From positions 33,921-97,920 of the forward strand of contig CALWID010000003.1 in NCBI GenBank assembly GCA_944380635.1: a stretch of DNA of 64,000 nt, in the 5' to 3' direction. The notes beneath the pieces are model-generated. The model was not told the origin of the DNA and did not search any database. It was given only the letters and a program-made list of their open reading frames with translations. This document shows positions 35,099-44,305 of this stretch, one piece after another (the stretch's first letter is position 1; each line of letters begins with the position of its first letter). The DNA is from an uncultured Eubacterium sp. (GTDB lineage: Bacteria > Bacillota > Clostridia > Oscillospirales > Acutalibacteraceae). A program made the translations under genes and the position numbers.

Positions 35099-36256
35099 AT
35101 GGCGGCAGATAAAAAAAGTGTTACGCAGGATAAAAAAACAGCGTTAGAAAACGCTCTTAAACAACTTGAAAAGCAATATGGTCCCGGCACTGTAATGCGT
35201 CTGGGTGAAAATCCTCACCTAAATGTTGACGCTATTTCAACAGGCTCTCTTACTCTTGATATTGCAACAGGTATCGGCGGACTTCCGCGCGGACGAATTG
35301 TTGAGATTTACGGTCCTGAATCTTCAGGTAAAACAACTCTTGCGCTCCACTGCATAGCGGAGTGCCAGAAAAAAGGCGGAGTTGCCGCTTTTGTTGACGC
35401 TGAACACGCGCTTGACCCGATTTATGCCGCAAATCTCGGTGTGGATATAGATTCGCTTCTTGTTTCTCAGCCCGATTACGGCGAGCAGGCGCTTGAAATT
35501 ACCGAACAGCTTGTTCGTTCTGGCGCTGTTGAGATTATTGTTGTAGACTCTGTTGCAGCGCTTGTACCAAGGTCTGAAATAGACGGCGATATGGGTGATT
35601 CCCATGTTGGTTTGCATGCAAGGCTTATGAGCCAGGCTTTAAGAAAACTTACAGGCGCAATCAATAAGAGCAACTGCCTTATAATCTTTATTAATCAACT
35701 TCGTGAGAAAGTCGGCGTTATGTACGGCAATCCGGAAGTTACCACCGGCGGACGCGCTCTTAAATTCTATGCTTCAATGCGTATTGATGTTAGAAGAATA
35801 GAAACTATCAAAGGTCCGGGAAATGAATTAATAGGCAATAGAACAAGAGCAAAAATTGTAAAGAACAAACTTGCGCCTCCGTTTAAACAGGCTGAATTTG
35901 ATATTATGTATGGCACCGGCATTAGCAAAACAGGCGAAATCCTTGATATGGCTGTTGAGTATGACATAATTAAAAAGAGCGGTTCTTGGTTCTCTTATGG
36001 AGATGAAAGACTCGGTCAGGGCCGTGATAAGGTTAAAGATATAATCTTAAATGACCCGGCATTTGCCAATGAACTTGAAGAAAAGATTAAAGTTAAAATG
36101 GCGGAAGTTCAGGCTGCCGCTGCCCAGAAGTTTCAGGGCAAAGCTATTCCAAAGGCCGATACTGAGCCTGAAGTTAAAAATGAAAATACCGTTAAACAAA
36201 CAAGGGCGGCGGCAAGAGCCAAACTTGATATAGCAGTTGAAGACGACGAAGACTAA
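35099..36256 (+). CDS. recA: Recombinase RecA
   Basis: In this 385-aa DNA strand-exchange ATPase, Walker A is GPESSGKTT, with [30 protein letters not shown] (Walker B) and the L2-adjacent [16 protein letters not shown]. The C-terminal tail is extended, Lys/Ala-rich and then acidic (EDDED). It starts behind ACGGAGG. Its last base is shared with the recX ATG (TAATG). Confidence 0.98.
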   Translation: MAADKKSVTQDKKTALENALKQLEKQYGPGTVMRLGENPHLNVDAISTGSLTLDIATGIGGLPRGRIVEIYGPESSGKTTLALHCIAECQKKGGVAAFVDAEHALDPIYAANLGVDIDSLLVSQPDYGEQALEITEQLVRSGAVEIIVVDSVAALVPRSEIDGDMGDSHVGLHARLMSQALRKLTGAINKSNCLIIFINQLREKVGVMYGNPEVTTGGRALKFYASMRIDVRRIETIKGPGNELIGNRTRAKIVKNKLAPPFKQAEFDIMYGTGISKTGEILDMAVEYDIIKKSGSWFSYGDERLGQGRDKVKDIILNDPAFANELEEKIKVKMAEVQAAAAQKFQGKAIPKADTEPEVKNENTVKQTRAAARAKLDIAVEDDED

Positions 36257-36861
36257 TGATTATAAAATCTCAAAAAGGGCGCGGCAAAAAGATTCATATT
36301 CTTGTTGACGGTGAATATCAGATAACTACAGATATTGATTATTGGTCTGAATACGGCGTTGCAGACGGCGCGGATTTAGATGAAACCGAATGGGATTCTC
36401 TTAAAAGTGATATTAATTACAGAAAAGCGCTCAACAAAGGCGCAGATTTGCTTTCAAGAAGAAGCCATTCCGTTTATGAACTTAAAACAAAAATAATGCG
36501 TACCTGCGACCCGGATTCAGCCGAAAAGGCAGTGCAAAGACTGCTTGAACTCGGTTATCTGAATGATGAGGAATTTGCCGCCGAACTTGCCGAGTATCTT
36601 TTTAAAACAAAAAATTATTCTGCCGGTAATGTGCGCTCGGAACTTTATAAACGGGGAATTGACAGGAATATAATTAATTGTGTTATTGATGAAAATGACA
36701 CTGACCCTGTAGATTCTATTATCAGAATTATAAACAAAAGATATATCGGTAAACTCTCTGAAGAGGGCGGCAGGCAGAAAATTGTTGCCGCACTTATGAG
36801 AAAAGGTTTTTCTTATTCGGATATTAAATCAGCGATTAACAGGTTAGAGAATGAAAAATAA
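36256..36861 (+). CDS. recX: RecX-type regulatory protein
   Basis: The 201-aa helical protein modulates RecA filaments. It has the RecX repeat pattern: RRSHSVYELKTKI, LLELGYLNDEEFA, GNVRSELYKRGI, and a final GRQKIVAALMRKGFSYSDI. Its place right after recA supports the name. It overlaps rimO by 11 bp. Confidence 0.92.
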   Translation: MIIKSQKGRGKKIHILVDGEYQITTDIDYWSEYGVADGADLDETEWDSLKSDINYRKALNKGADLLSRRSHSVYELKTKIMRTCDPDSAEKAVQRLLELGYLNDEEFAAELAEYLFKTKNYSAGNVRSELYKRGIDRNIINCVIDENDTDPVDSIIRIINKRYIGKLSEEGGRQKIVAALMRKGFSYSDIKSAINRLENEK

Positions 36862-38176
36862 CTATAAAATATTTATAATTTCGCTCGGATGCCCTAAAAA
36901 TCAGGTGGACTGCGAGATTATGGCAAATAAACTTATTTCTGCCGGATTTCAAATTGCAGAAAGTATTGAGGATTCAGACGCTGTCCTTATTAACACCTGC
37001 GCTTTTATAGAGGACGCTAAAACCGAGGCTATTGAAAACATACTTGAAGTTGCAGAATATAAAAAAGCAGGGATTATCTCCGCTGTTATTGTAACAGGCT
37101 GCCTTACAGAGCGGTATCAGGACGAAGTTATGAAGGAGATACCGGAGATTGACGCCGCTATCGGAATAGGCGCAGACGATGATATAGTTAAGGTCTGTAT
37201 GAAAGCGCTCAGCGGCGTTACAACAAACTTTTTTCCTTCAAAAGACCTTCTTCCCCTCAGCGGTGAAAGAACTCTTTTTACGCCTCCGCACTGGGCTTAT
37301 CTTAAACTTTCCGACGGGTGCGACAACAGATGTTCATATTGCGCTATTCCCGGTATAAGAGGGAAGTACAGAGAGCGTGATATGCAGAGCATAATTGATG
37401 AAGCAAACGAGCTTGTTTCAAGAGGCGTTAGGGAAATAGTTCTTGTTGCTCAGGATACAACTAAATACGGTTATGCGCTTTACGGAGAGTATAAACTTGC
37501 AGCGTTGCTTAAAGAACTTTGCAAAATTAAAGAATTACGCTGGTTAAGGCTTTTTTATTGTTATCCTGATAAGGTTACCGATGAACTTATTGATACTATT
37601 GCGGCTGAGGAAAAAGTATGCTCGTATATTGATATTCCGCTTCAGCACTGTAATGGTGAAGTCTTAAGAAATATGCACAGAAGCGGAAATTATAATGAAC
37701 TTAAAGAACTTATCTTAAAGATGAAAGAGCGGATTCCCGGGCTTTCCCTCAGAACTACTCTTATGGTAGGTTTTCCGGGCGAAACAGAAAAACAGTTTGA
37801 AGGACTTTGCAATTTTGTTAAAGAAATGAAGTTTGATAAAATGGGCTGTTTTAAGTTTTCGCCTGAGGAAGATACCCCCGCTTTTGATATGGAAAATCAA
37901 ATAGACGAAGATGTTAAAATCAGGCGTGAAGAAGTGCTGATGGATATTCAGTATTCAGTAACGGAATCGGCTAATAAAGCAAGAGTGGGCAAGGTTTTTG
38001 ACGCCGTTATTGACGGCATAGACGGAAATAATTATATAGGCAGAAGTTATCTTGACGCTCCTGAAATAGACGGCGGAATTATAATTTCATCAAAAGAAAA
38101 ACTTTCCGCCGGAGATTTTATAAAAGTAAAAATTACTGATTATAACGGATATGACTTGATAGGAGAGAAAGTATAA
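36851..38176 (+). CDS. rimO: Ribosomal protein uS12 methylthiotransferase RimO
   Basis: This 441-aa radical-SAM enzyme adds a methylthio group to the conserved Asp of S12. The UPF0004 domain begins ISLGCPKNQVDCE. The radical-SAM motif is CDNRCSYC. FYCYPDKVTDELID and a C-terminal TRAM domain match RimO and differ from the MtaB protein at 27086-28369. It shares a TAATG junction with pgsA. Confidence 0.95.
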   Translation: MKNNYKIFIISLGCPKNQVDCEIMANKLISAGFQIAESIEDSDAVLINTCAFIEDAKTEAIENILEVAEYKKAGIISAVIVTGCLTERYQDEVMKEIPEIDAAIGIGADDDIVKVCMKALSGVTTNFFPSKDLLPLSGERTLFTPPHWAYLKLSDGCDNRCSYCAIPGIRGKYRERDMQSIIDEANELVSRGVREIVLVAQDTTKYGYALYGEYKLAALLKELCKIKELRWLRLFYCYPDKVTDELIDTIAAEEKVCSYIDIPLQHCNGEVLRNMHRSGNYNELKELILKMKERIPGLSLRTTLMVGFPGETEKQFEGLCNFVKEMKFDKMGCFKFSPEEDTPAFDMENQIDEDVKIRREEVLMDIQYSVTESANKARVGKVFDAVIDGIDGNNYIGRSYLDAPEIDGGIIISSKEKLSAGDFIKVKITDYNGYDLIGEKV

Positions 38177-38742
38177 TGAATTTGCCAAACAAAATAACTG
38201 TATTCAGATTTTGCTGCGTGCCTGCGCTGCTTGCGTGCGCATTTATAGAGTTTAAATATCACTGGGTAGCAACTCTAATAATATATTTCATAGCCTGTAT
38301 GAGCGATAAGGCGGACGGCATTATAGCAAGAAAATCAGGAATTGTAACTGACTTTGGAAAACTTATGGACCCTCTTTCTGATAAAACTCTTGTTTTTGCC
38401 GCATACATAATTCTGATTGATATGGGCTGGCATACCGATATAGTTATTATGATAATGCTTGCGCGTGAATTTCTTGTTGCTGGTATAAGAATGGCTGCCG
38501 CAACAACAGGGGAAGTTATAGCGGCGAACGCTTTCGGCAAAGCAAAAACATTTTTACAGATGGCTACAACGGGTCTTGTTTTCCTTTTGCTTGCAATAGG
38601 CGAGGGGCCTGCTGATATAGATATGAATACAACATGGCTTAATATTTATTGTACTGTTGCTTTTTGGATAGTTGGAATTATAACTATGCTCAGCGGAATT
38701 GTTTACGCAAAAGACGGCTGGCATCTTATTAAAACAAAATAA
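38176..38742 (+). CDS. pgsA: CDP-diacylglycerol-glycerol-3-phosphate 3-phosphatidyltransferase
   Basis: The 188-aa membrane enzyme commits lipids to phosphatidylglycerol. The CDP-alcohol phosphotransferase signature spans SDKADGIIARKSGI and GKLMDPLSDK (D-x2-D-G-x2-A-R-x8-G-x3-D-x3-D). It has several hydrophobic helices. It ends the recA-recX-rimO-pgsA unit; the T-box promoter follows within 5 bp. Confidence 0.95.
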   Translation: MNLPNKITVFRFCCVPALLACAFIEFKYHWVATLIIYFIACMSDKADGIIARKSGIVTDFGKLMDPLSDKTLVFAAYIILIDMGWHTDIVIMIMLAREFLVAGIRMAAATTGEVIAANAFGKAKTFLQMATTGLVFLLLAIGEGPADIDMNTTWLNIYCTVAFWIVGIITMLSGIVYAKDGWHLIKTK

Positions 38743-38745
38743 GTG

Positions 38746-38773
38746 TTGCAAAATTCATAATTTTGTATATAAT
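38746..38773 (+). promoter_or_regulatory. Sigma-A promoter of the cysteine T-box/cysE-cysS operon
   Basis: TTGCAA (38746-38751), 16-bp spacer, TATAAT (38768-38773). Confidence 0.75.
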
Positions 38774-38779
38774 ATTATT

Positions 38780-39020
38780 GATATTTAAAAACTTTGATGG
38801 AGAGAAGTAACTGTTGTTGTTTTTTTCAGAGAGCATGCAGTTTGGTGAAATGCATGTATTAAACAGGCAGTGAAATGCACTCCGGAGTTTTCCGAAGGAA
38901 ATTTAGTATTTCGGAACGGTTTGCCCCGTTACAGGCAGGGCTGTTTTGGGCAGTCGAGTATAAAGAAGAGTGGAACCGCAGTTATTATTGCCTCTGTCAA
39001 ACGACAGGGGCTTTTATTTT
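38780..39020 (+). promoter_or_regulatory. T-box riboswitch, tRNA-Cys specific
   Basis: This leader of about 240 nt has the classic T-box parts: AGAGAG and GGTGAAA Stem I apical motifs (38828-38850), and a specifier loop TGAAATGCACTCC with TGC (38876-38878), the Cys codon. The T-box sequence is AGAGTGGAACCGCA (38967-38980), and a terminator follows: GCCTCTGTC (38990-38998), AAAC, GACAGGGGC (39003-39011), T run. The bulge TGGA would pair with a tRNA ending in discriminator U plus CCA, as tRNA-Cys has. Uncharged tRNA-Cys should stabilise the antiterminator and switch on cysE-cysS. Confidence 0.93.
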
Positions 39021-39035
39021 TACAGGTGTTATTTT

Positions 39036-39677
39036 ATGTTTAACGAATTTAAAGAATCCGTAAAAAGTTTTATGGAGCATGACCCTGCCGCCAAAAGTCC
39101 GTTTGAGATAATTTTTCTTTATCCCGGGTTTAAAGCGTTGAGAAGTCATAAATTAGCAAATTGGTTTTACAGGCATAATATGCCTTTTACGGCTCGCTAT
39201 ATTAGCCAGAAGAGCGCGCATAAAACCGGCATTGAAATACATCCGGGCGCAACTATCGGCAGGCGTGTTTGTATAGACCACGGCCACGGCGTTGTTATCG
39301 GCGAAACCGCTGAAGTCGGTGATGATGTTATGATTTATCAGGGCGTTACGCTGGGTGGAACAGGTAAAGATGTCGGCAAACGGCACCCCACAATAGAAAG
39401 CGGTGTTATGATTGGCGCGGGAGCTAAAGTATTGGGGCCTATTACTATCGGCAGAAACGCCAAAGTAGCCGCAGGCGCGGTTGTGGTTAAAGATGTTGAG
39501 CCTAACTGTACGGTTGTAGGCGTTCCGGGCGAAGTTGTAAGAATAGACGGAGAAAGGGTAGATGACCTTGACCAAATTCATATTCCTGACCCGGTTATGA
39601 CAGCAATAACGGAAAATAAAAGAAAAATTGAAGAACTTGAAAAAGAAATTAAAAAACTTGAGGAGGCGTCAAAATGA
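39036..39677 (+). CDS. cysE: Serine O-acetyltransferase
   Basis: The 213-aa enzyme makes O-acetylserine, the carbon skeleton for cysteine. A helical N-terminal domain is followed by a left-handed beta-helix of hexapeptide repeats (GIEIHPGATIGRRVCIDH, GVVIGETAEVGDDV, LGGTGKD). A charged C-terminal coil ends it. ATG 39036 has CAGGTG in front; longer frames would start inside the T-box terminator. It is under cysteine T-box control and overlaps cysS by 4 bp. Confidence 0.95.
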   Translation: MFNEFKESVKSFMEHDPAAKSPFEIIFLYPGFKALRSHKLANWFYRHNMPFTARYISQKSAHKTGIEIHPGATIGRRVCIDHGHGVVIGETAEVGDDVMIYQGVTLGGTGKDVGKRHPTIESGVMIGAGAKVLGPITIGRNAKVAAGAVVVKDVEPNCTVVGVPGEVVRIDGERVDDLDQIHIPDPVMTAITENKRKIEELEKEIKKLEEASK

Positions 39678-41071
39678 AAATTTATAATACGATGACAAGA
39701 AAAAAAGAGGAATTTGTTCCCATAGATAAAAACGAAGTTAAGATATACGCATGTGGCCCTACTGTTTATAACTACATTCATATCGGTAACGCGCGCCCGC
39801 TCTGCGTTTTTGATGTATTAAGGCGTTATCTTGAATACAGAGGCTATAATGTTAAATTCGTTCAGAATTTTACTGATATTGATGATAAAATTATTAAAAG
39901 AGCAAATGAAGAGGGCGTTTCTTACGATAAAATATCTGAAAAATATATAAAAGAATTCTGGACTGATGCTGACGGGCTTAATTTTAAGCATGCCACCGTT
40001 CACCCAAAAGCAACAGAAAATATTGATGAGATAATCAATATTATCCAAACGCTTATGGATAAAGGATATGCCTATGAGGCGGGCGGAGATGTTTACTTCA
40101 GAACTCTTAAATTTAAAGAATACGGAAAACTTTCCCACCAGCCGATAGAAGACCTTGAAAGCGGTGCAAGAATAGCAATAGGCGAAGTTAAAGAAGATCC
40201 GCTTGATTTTGCTCTTTGGAAAGGTGCAAAACCGGGTGAGCCTTATTGGGATTCACCTTGGGGAAAGGGCAGACCCGGCTGGCATATTGAATGTTCCGCC
40301 ATGAACAGAAAATATCTTGGAAATACTATTGATATTCACTGCGGCGGAAAGGATTTGGTTTTCCCGCACCATGAAAATGAGATTGCACAGAGCGAATGTG
40401 CTAACGGCTGTACTTTTGCAAAATATTGGATGCACAACGGCTATATAAATGTTGATAATGTAAAAATGAGCAAGTCGCTCGGCAATTTTAAAACCGTCCG
40501 CGAAATTGCAGATGTTTACGGCTATGAAGTTATAAGATATTTCCTTATCAGCGCGCATTATCGTTCTCCAATTAATTATAATATTGAGATTATTGAGCAG
40601 TGCAAAAGTGCGCTTGAAAGGCTTTATACATGCCGCGACAGTCTTGATTTTGCTCTTAAAAACGCTCAAAACGAGGTATGCGGCAATGAAGATAATCTTA
40701 TTGCACTTTTTGAAATCCGTAAAAATGAATTTATAACGGCTATGGATGATGATCTTAATACCGCAGACGGAATTGCCGCGCTGTTTGAACTTACAAAAGA
40801 TATTAATACGCATATTCTTTCTAAAAATGTTTCAAAATCTGTTTGCGAAAAAGCGGCGCAAATATTCGATGAGATTTGTGATGTGCTCGGTCTTCTTTAT
40901 AACAGAAAGAATAATGATGTGGGCAGTGATATTGAGGCGCTTATTGAAAAGCGAGAGAAAGCTCGTAAAAATAAGGATTGGGCTGCGGCGGATAAAATCC
41001 GTGATGACCTTAAAGCGCAGGGCATAATTCTTAAGGATACTCCGCAGGGCGTAACATGGACTAAAGAATAA
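39674..41071 (+). CDS. cysS: Cysteinyl-tRNA synthetase
   Basis: In this 465-aa class I synthetase, the HIGH motif is YIHIGNARP, preceded by CGPTVY with the zinc Cys. KMSKS is KMSKSLGN. GRPGWHIECS and HHENEIAQSE supply the remaining zinc ligands. The helical anticodon-binding C-terminus is normal. Joint control with cysE by the T-box links cysteine supply to tRNA-Cys charging. Confidence 0.97.
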   Translation: MKIYNTMTRKKEEFVPIDKNEVKIYACGPTVYNYIHIGNARPLCVFDVLRRYLEYRGYNVKFVQNFTDIDDKIIKRANEEGVSYDKISEKYIKEFWTDADGLNFKHATVHPKATENIDEIINIIQTLMDKGYAYEAGGDVYFRTLKFKEYGKLSHQPIEDLESGARIAIGEVKEDPLDFALWKGAKPGEPYWDSPWGKGRPGWHIECSAMNRKYLGNTIDIHCGGKDLVFPHHENEIAQSECANGCTFAKYWMHNGYINVDNVKMSKSLGNFKTVREIADVYGYEVIRYFLISAHYRSPINYNIEIIEQCKSALERLYTCRDSLDFALKNAQNEVCGNEDNLIALFEIRKNEFITAMDDDLNTADGIAALFELTKDINTHILSKNVSKSVCEKAAQIFDEICDVLGLLYNRKNNDVGSDIEALIEKREKARKNKDWAAADKIRDDLKAQGIILKDTPQGVTWTKE

Positions 41072-41080
41072 TATTATAAT

Positions 41081-41131
41081 AAAAGACTGTAAAGTTACTG
41101 CAATTTATTTGCAGCCTTTACAGTCTTTTTT
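41081..41131. terminator. Bidirectional terminator between cysS and mscL
   Basis: AAAAGACTGTAAAG (41081-41094) pairs with CTTTACAGTCTTTT (41116-41129), with an inner CTGCAA/TTGCAG stem. T runs follow on both strands. Confidence 0.93.
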
Positions 41132-41141
41132 ACTTCTAAAA

Positions 41142-41576
41142 TTATACAGTTTCTTCAACTGATTCTTTTACTTTTTCTTCTGTTTCTAATATTGAAGTGC
41201 AGTGAGGGCATCGTGTTGCCTCAGCGTTAATTTCCGTCATGCAGTATGGGCATTTTTTAGTTGCAGGCGTTTCTTTTTCTTCATTTTTCTTTCCTATTGT
41301 CATAATTTTATTTATAACTTTAAGCAGGCAGAAAAGGACGAAAGCCATAATTATAAAATTAAAAAATGCTGATAGAAAGGAAGAAAGAAATCCAAGTAAT
41401 TCCTGCGTGCTGTATTTTGCTGCGCCGGTAATGAATTGCAGTAACGGATTTATAAAATTATCAGTCAGTGAATTTACAACGCTTGTAAATGCACCGCCTA
41501 TTATAATTCCTACTGCCATATCAAACATATTGCCTTTGAGGGCAAAGTGTTTAAATTCATCAAAAAATTTTTTCAT
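41142..41576 (-). CDS. mscL: Large-conductance mechanosensitive channel with zinc-ribbon tail
   Basis: This 144-aa channel acts as a pressure-release valve. An N-terminal amphipathic helix is followed by TM1 (NMFDMAVGIIIGGAFTSVV, MscL signature), a periplasmic loop and TM2 (FFNFIIMAFVLFCLLKVIN). The usual short cytoplasmic helix is replaced or extended by a zinc-ribbon, CPYC and CPHC (about 109-131), plus an acidic tail. The ribosome site AAAGGAG is well placed. Confidence 0.93.
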   Translation of the reverse strand: MKKFFDEFKHFALKGNMFDMAVGIIIGGAFTSVVNSLTDNFINPLLQFITGAAKYSTQELLGFLSSFLSAFFNFIIMAFVLFCLLKVINKIMTIGKKNEEKETPATKKCPYCMTEINAEATRCPHCTSILETEEKVKESVEETV

Positions 41577-41602
41577 ATTCTGCTCCTTTAAACTTAGAAA
41601 AT

Positions 41603-42510
41603 TTATTTTCTTTTTATACTGCTGCCCATAAAATCGCTTACTTCAGTTATTGTAACAAAAGCGGACGGGTCTGTTTCTTTAACAATGCTCTTTAGTTTCG
41701 GAATCTGAAATCTGTTTACAACAAAATATACAGCAGTAAGTTCACGCTTTTCATAATATCCCGTTGCGTTTATCTGAGTTATGCCGTGCCCGAATTGTTC
41801 GGACAGCGCCTTGCATACTTTTTCTTCTTCTGATGTGATAATCATAGCGGCTTTTGTTTTATCAAGGCCTTCAACAATAAAATCAACTGCTTTAAGTCCG
41901 GCGGCATATGCAATTATGGAGTAAAGCGGCAAAATGTAACTGCTTGTTATCTTGTTATCAGCCCAACGCATACATAAAGTATTACATTGTACGCCATAAC
42001 AAATGTGCCTACGGTAATTCCTATTCTTTTAGAAAATATAACAGCAAGCACTTCAATTCCGTCCATAGCACCGCCGTGCCTTATTGCAAGTCCGCTCCCT
42101 ATACCTGAAATAAGTCCGCCGAAAATAGCGCACAACAGTAAATCGTTTCCGGCGAAAGGGGAGGAGGTCATATTGTCTATTGGCAGTATGTAATTGATAA
42201 TGTATGATGAAACCGAATATATGATTACAGTAAATATTGAATAGATAGTAAAATTAATACCTTGTTTTTTTAATCCTATTAAAAACAACGGAATATTTAG
42301 TACAACAAGAAACAGCGATAAAGTAAATTGATCCGGTGTTAACTGCCACAAAAGCATTGATGTGCCGGAAATGCCGCTGTCATAAAGTGATGCGGGGGCT
42401 AAAAATAAAGTTACTCCTATAGAGTTGATAATACCCGCAACGAGTAAAAATAAAAAGTTGGATAGTTTAATGTTTTTTAATTCTTCAAACAGTTTGTTTC
42501 CTTTTTTCAA
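41603..42510 (-). pseudogene. YitT-family membrane protein gene interrupted by an 8-bp tandem duplication
   Basis: Two overlapping frames together make one YitT protein: 42510 to 41947 encodes 187 aa with the membrane part (MKKGNKLFEELKN ... YNVILYVCVGLITR, stop), and 41971 to 41603 encodes the rest, including the C-terminal DUF2179 domain (AAMIITSEEEKV ... TITEVSDFMG). At the junction an 8-bp unit is repeated in tandem (41943-41950 and 41951-41958). With one copy removed the frame reads GLITSSYILPLYSIIAY without a stop, as expected for the family. So the gene is disrupted in this copy, by mutation, phase variation or assembly error. YitT proteins are membrane proteins of uncertain function. 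Confidence 0.88.
41943..41958. repeat. 8-bp perfect tandem duplication in yitT-like gene
   Basis: CTTGTTAT occurs twice in a row (41943-41950, 41951-41958). It shifts the reading frame of the minus-strand gene and creates a stop two codons later. Confidence 0.97.
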
Positions 42511-42566
42511 AATTACCTCCTGATTTGTAAATACGATACTTAACTTTGTGAATATTTTTAATAAAA

Positions 42567-42600
42567 AAGGCTGTCTGTTTTTATCCAGACAGCCTAAAAA
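42567..42600 (-). terminator. Intrinsic terminator of the asd-dapA-dapB operon
   Basis: AGGCTGTCTG and CAGACAGCCT arms. Read leftward, a T run follows (A run at about 42562-42567). Confidence 0.9.
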
Positions 42601-42602
42601 AG

Positions 42603-43352
42603 TCAGTCAATTAAATCTTTCATCGAATACATACCGCTTTCTTTGCCCGCCATAAACACGGCGGCGTTTACTGCGCCGACAGCAAAGATTTCCTTGCTTC
42701 TTGCAGAGTGGGAAAGAGTAATTATTTCATCTCTTCCTGCAAATATTATCTCGTGTTCGCCAACTATCGTTCCGCCTCTTACGGAATGTATACCGATTTC
42801 ATTTTTACTGCGTTTTTCACGCTTGCTGTGGCGGTCATATTCATATTTCATAGAACCGTCAATTTCTTCGCATATAGCGTCAGCAAGCATAAGCGCCGTG
42901 CCGCTCGGAGCGTCTATTTTTTGATTGTGATGTTTTTCCACAATTTCAATATCAAAATCGCTGCCCAATACCGCTGTGGCTTTTTTTGCCAGCGTGGCAA
43001 GCAAATTGATGCCCATACTCATATTGTATGTGAAAAATACTGCTGTGGTTTTTGCGGCGTTTTCAATTTCTTTCTTTTGTGCGTCATCATATCCTGTTGT
43101 TGCAATAACTACAGGAGTTTTAGTTTTCTTTGAATAAGCAAGCAGCGAATCCAGCAGAGCGGGATTTGAAAAATCAATTATGACATCCGCTTTTTCCTTT
43201 ACATCATCAAAAGAAGAATAAATAGGAAACGCATCGCCCGTCGTATTTAAATCAACACCGGCAACAATCTCGCAATCATCTCTGCCGCTTACAACGCTTT
43301 GGATAACATGACCCATTTTACCGTTAGCGCCGCATAAAATAATCTTTGTCAT
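42603..43352 (-). CDS. dapB: 4-hydroxy-tetrahydrodipicolinate reductase
   Basis: In this 249-aa NAD(P)H-dependent lysine/diaminopimelate pathway enzyme, the Rossmann start is ILCGANGKMGHVI. The catalytic and substrate loop EKHHNQKIDAPSGTA carries the His-His-Asn and Lys residues, and FTYNMSMGIN is conserved. It is last in the asd-dapA-dapB minus-strand operon, 24 bp after dapA. The end product also feeds peptidoglycan, and its precursor feeds dipicolinate for spores. Confidence 0.96.
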   Translation of the reverse strand: MTKIILCGANGKMGHVIQSVVSGRDDCEIVAGVDLNTTGDAFPIYSSFDDVKEKADVIIDFSNPALLDSLLAYSKKTKTPVVIATTGYDDAQKKEIENAAKTTAVFFTYNMSMGINLLATLAKKATAVLGSDFDIEIVEKHHNQKIDAPSGTALMLADAICEEIDGSMKYEYDRHSKREKRSKNEIGIHSVRGGTIVGEHEIIFAGRDEIITLSHSARSKEIFAVGAVNAAVFMAGKESGMYSMKDLID

Positions 43353-43376
43353 TTTTAAACTTCCTTTGCCGCAAAA

Positions 43377-44267
43377 TTATTTAATAAGATTGTATTCTTT
43401 CATTACTTCTTTAAGCATTGCTTTGTTTTCATCAGTCATATCAATAAGCGGAAGTCTGCAATGGCCTGCTTTATACCCTAAAAGATTAACTGCCTCTTTA
43501 ACGGGTATCGGGTTTACATCGCAAAATAGCGCTTTAGCAAGTTTCATATATTTATCCATCATTGCCTTCGAGCCGGCTTTATCGCCGTCTAAATATTTTG
43601 CAACAATATCATGTGTTTCCTTAGGGCAAACATTTGAAAGAACGCTTATAACGCCGAGTCCGCCCCTTTCCATAACATCATATATCTGGTCGTCGTTGCC
43701 GCTCCAAATATTGAGTTCATCGCCGCAAAGTTCATGCACTTTGGCAATCTGGTCAAGGTTTCCGCTTGCTTCTTTAATACCGTTTATTCTTGGAAGTTTC
43801 GCAAGTTCAGCCGCAGTTTCCGGCAAGATGTTCATTCCTGTTCTTGAGGGAACATTATAAAGAATAATGGGCTTGTCAGTAGCGTCATGAATAGCCTTGT
43901 AATGGGCTATAAGACCTCTTTGGCTTGTTTTATTGTAATACGGCGTTACAAGCAGTAAAGCGTCTGCGCCGTCCCTGCACGCCTCCGTGCTGAGTTCAAT
44001 AGCGCTTTTAGTGGAATTTGAGCCTGTTCCGGCTATAACTACACACCTGCCTGCAACATAATCAACGCACCATTTGATGCACTGCGAATGTTCTTCAACT
44101 TCAAGCGTAGAACTTTCACCTGTTGTTCCGCATACAACAATAGCGTCAGTTCCGTTTTCAATCTGCCAGTCAATAAATCTTCCGAACTCTTCATAATTAA
44201 CGGAGCCGTCTTCATTCATAGGTGTAATTATTGCAACCGCGGCGCCGGTAAAGATAGGTTCTTTCAT
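43377..44267 (-). CDS. dapA: 4-hydroxy-tetrahydrodipicolinate synthase
   Basis: The 296-aa TIM-barrel aldolase condenses pyruvate with aspartate semialdehyde. It has the CGTTGESSTL phosphate/pyruvate loop, ILYNVPSRTG (catalytic Tyr) and INGIKEASGN (Schiff-base Lys). It lies between asd and dapB in one transcription unit. Length and motifs are normal. Confidence 0.97.
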   Translation of the reverse strand: MKEPIFTGAAVAIITPMNEDGSVNYEEFGRFIDWQIENGTDAIVVCGTTGESSTLEVEEHSQCIKWCVDYVAGRCVVIAGTGSNSTKSAIELSTEACRDGADALLLVTPYYNKTSQRGLIAHYKAIHDATDKPIILYNVPSRTGMNILPETAAELAKLPRINGIKEASGNLDQIAKVHELCGDELNIWSGNDDQIYDVMERGGLGVISVLSNVCPKETHDIVAKYLDGDKAGSKAMMDKYMKLAKALFCDVNPIPVKEAVNLLGYKAGHCRLPLIDMTDENKAMLKEVMKEYNLIK

Positions 44268-44305
44268 ATATAAACACTCTCCTTATTCAAATTAAGTTAA
44301 GACAA

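Noticed and set aside
38875-39063. 62-codon frame across the end of the T-box leader
   Set aside because: It runs through the T-box, terminator and cysE ribosome site, so it is not a gene.
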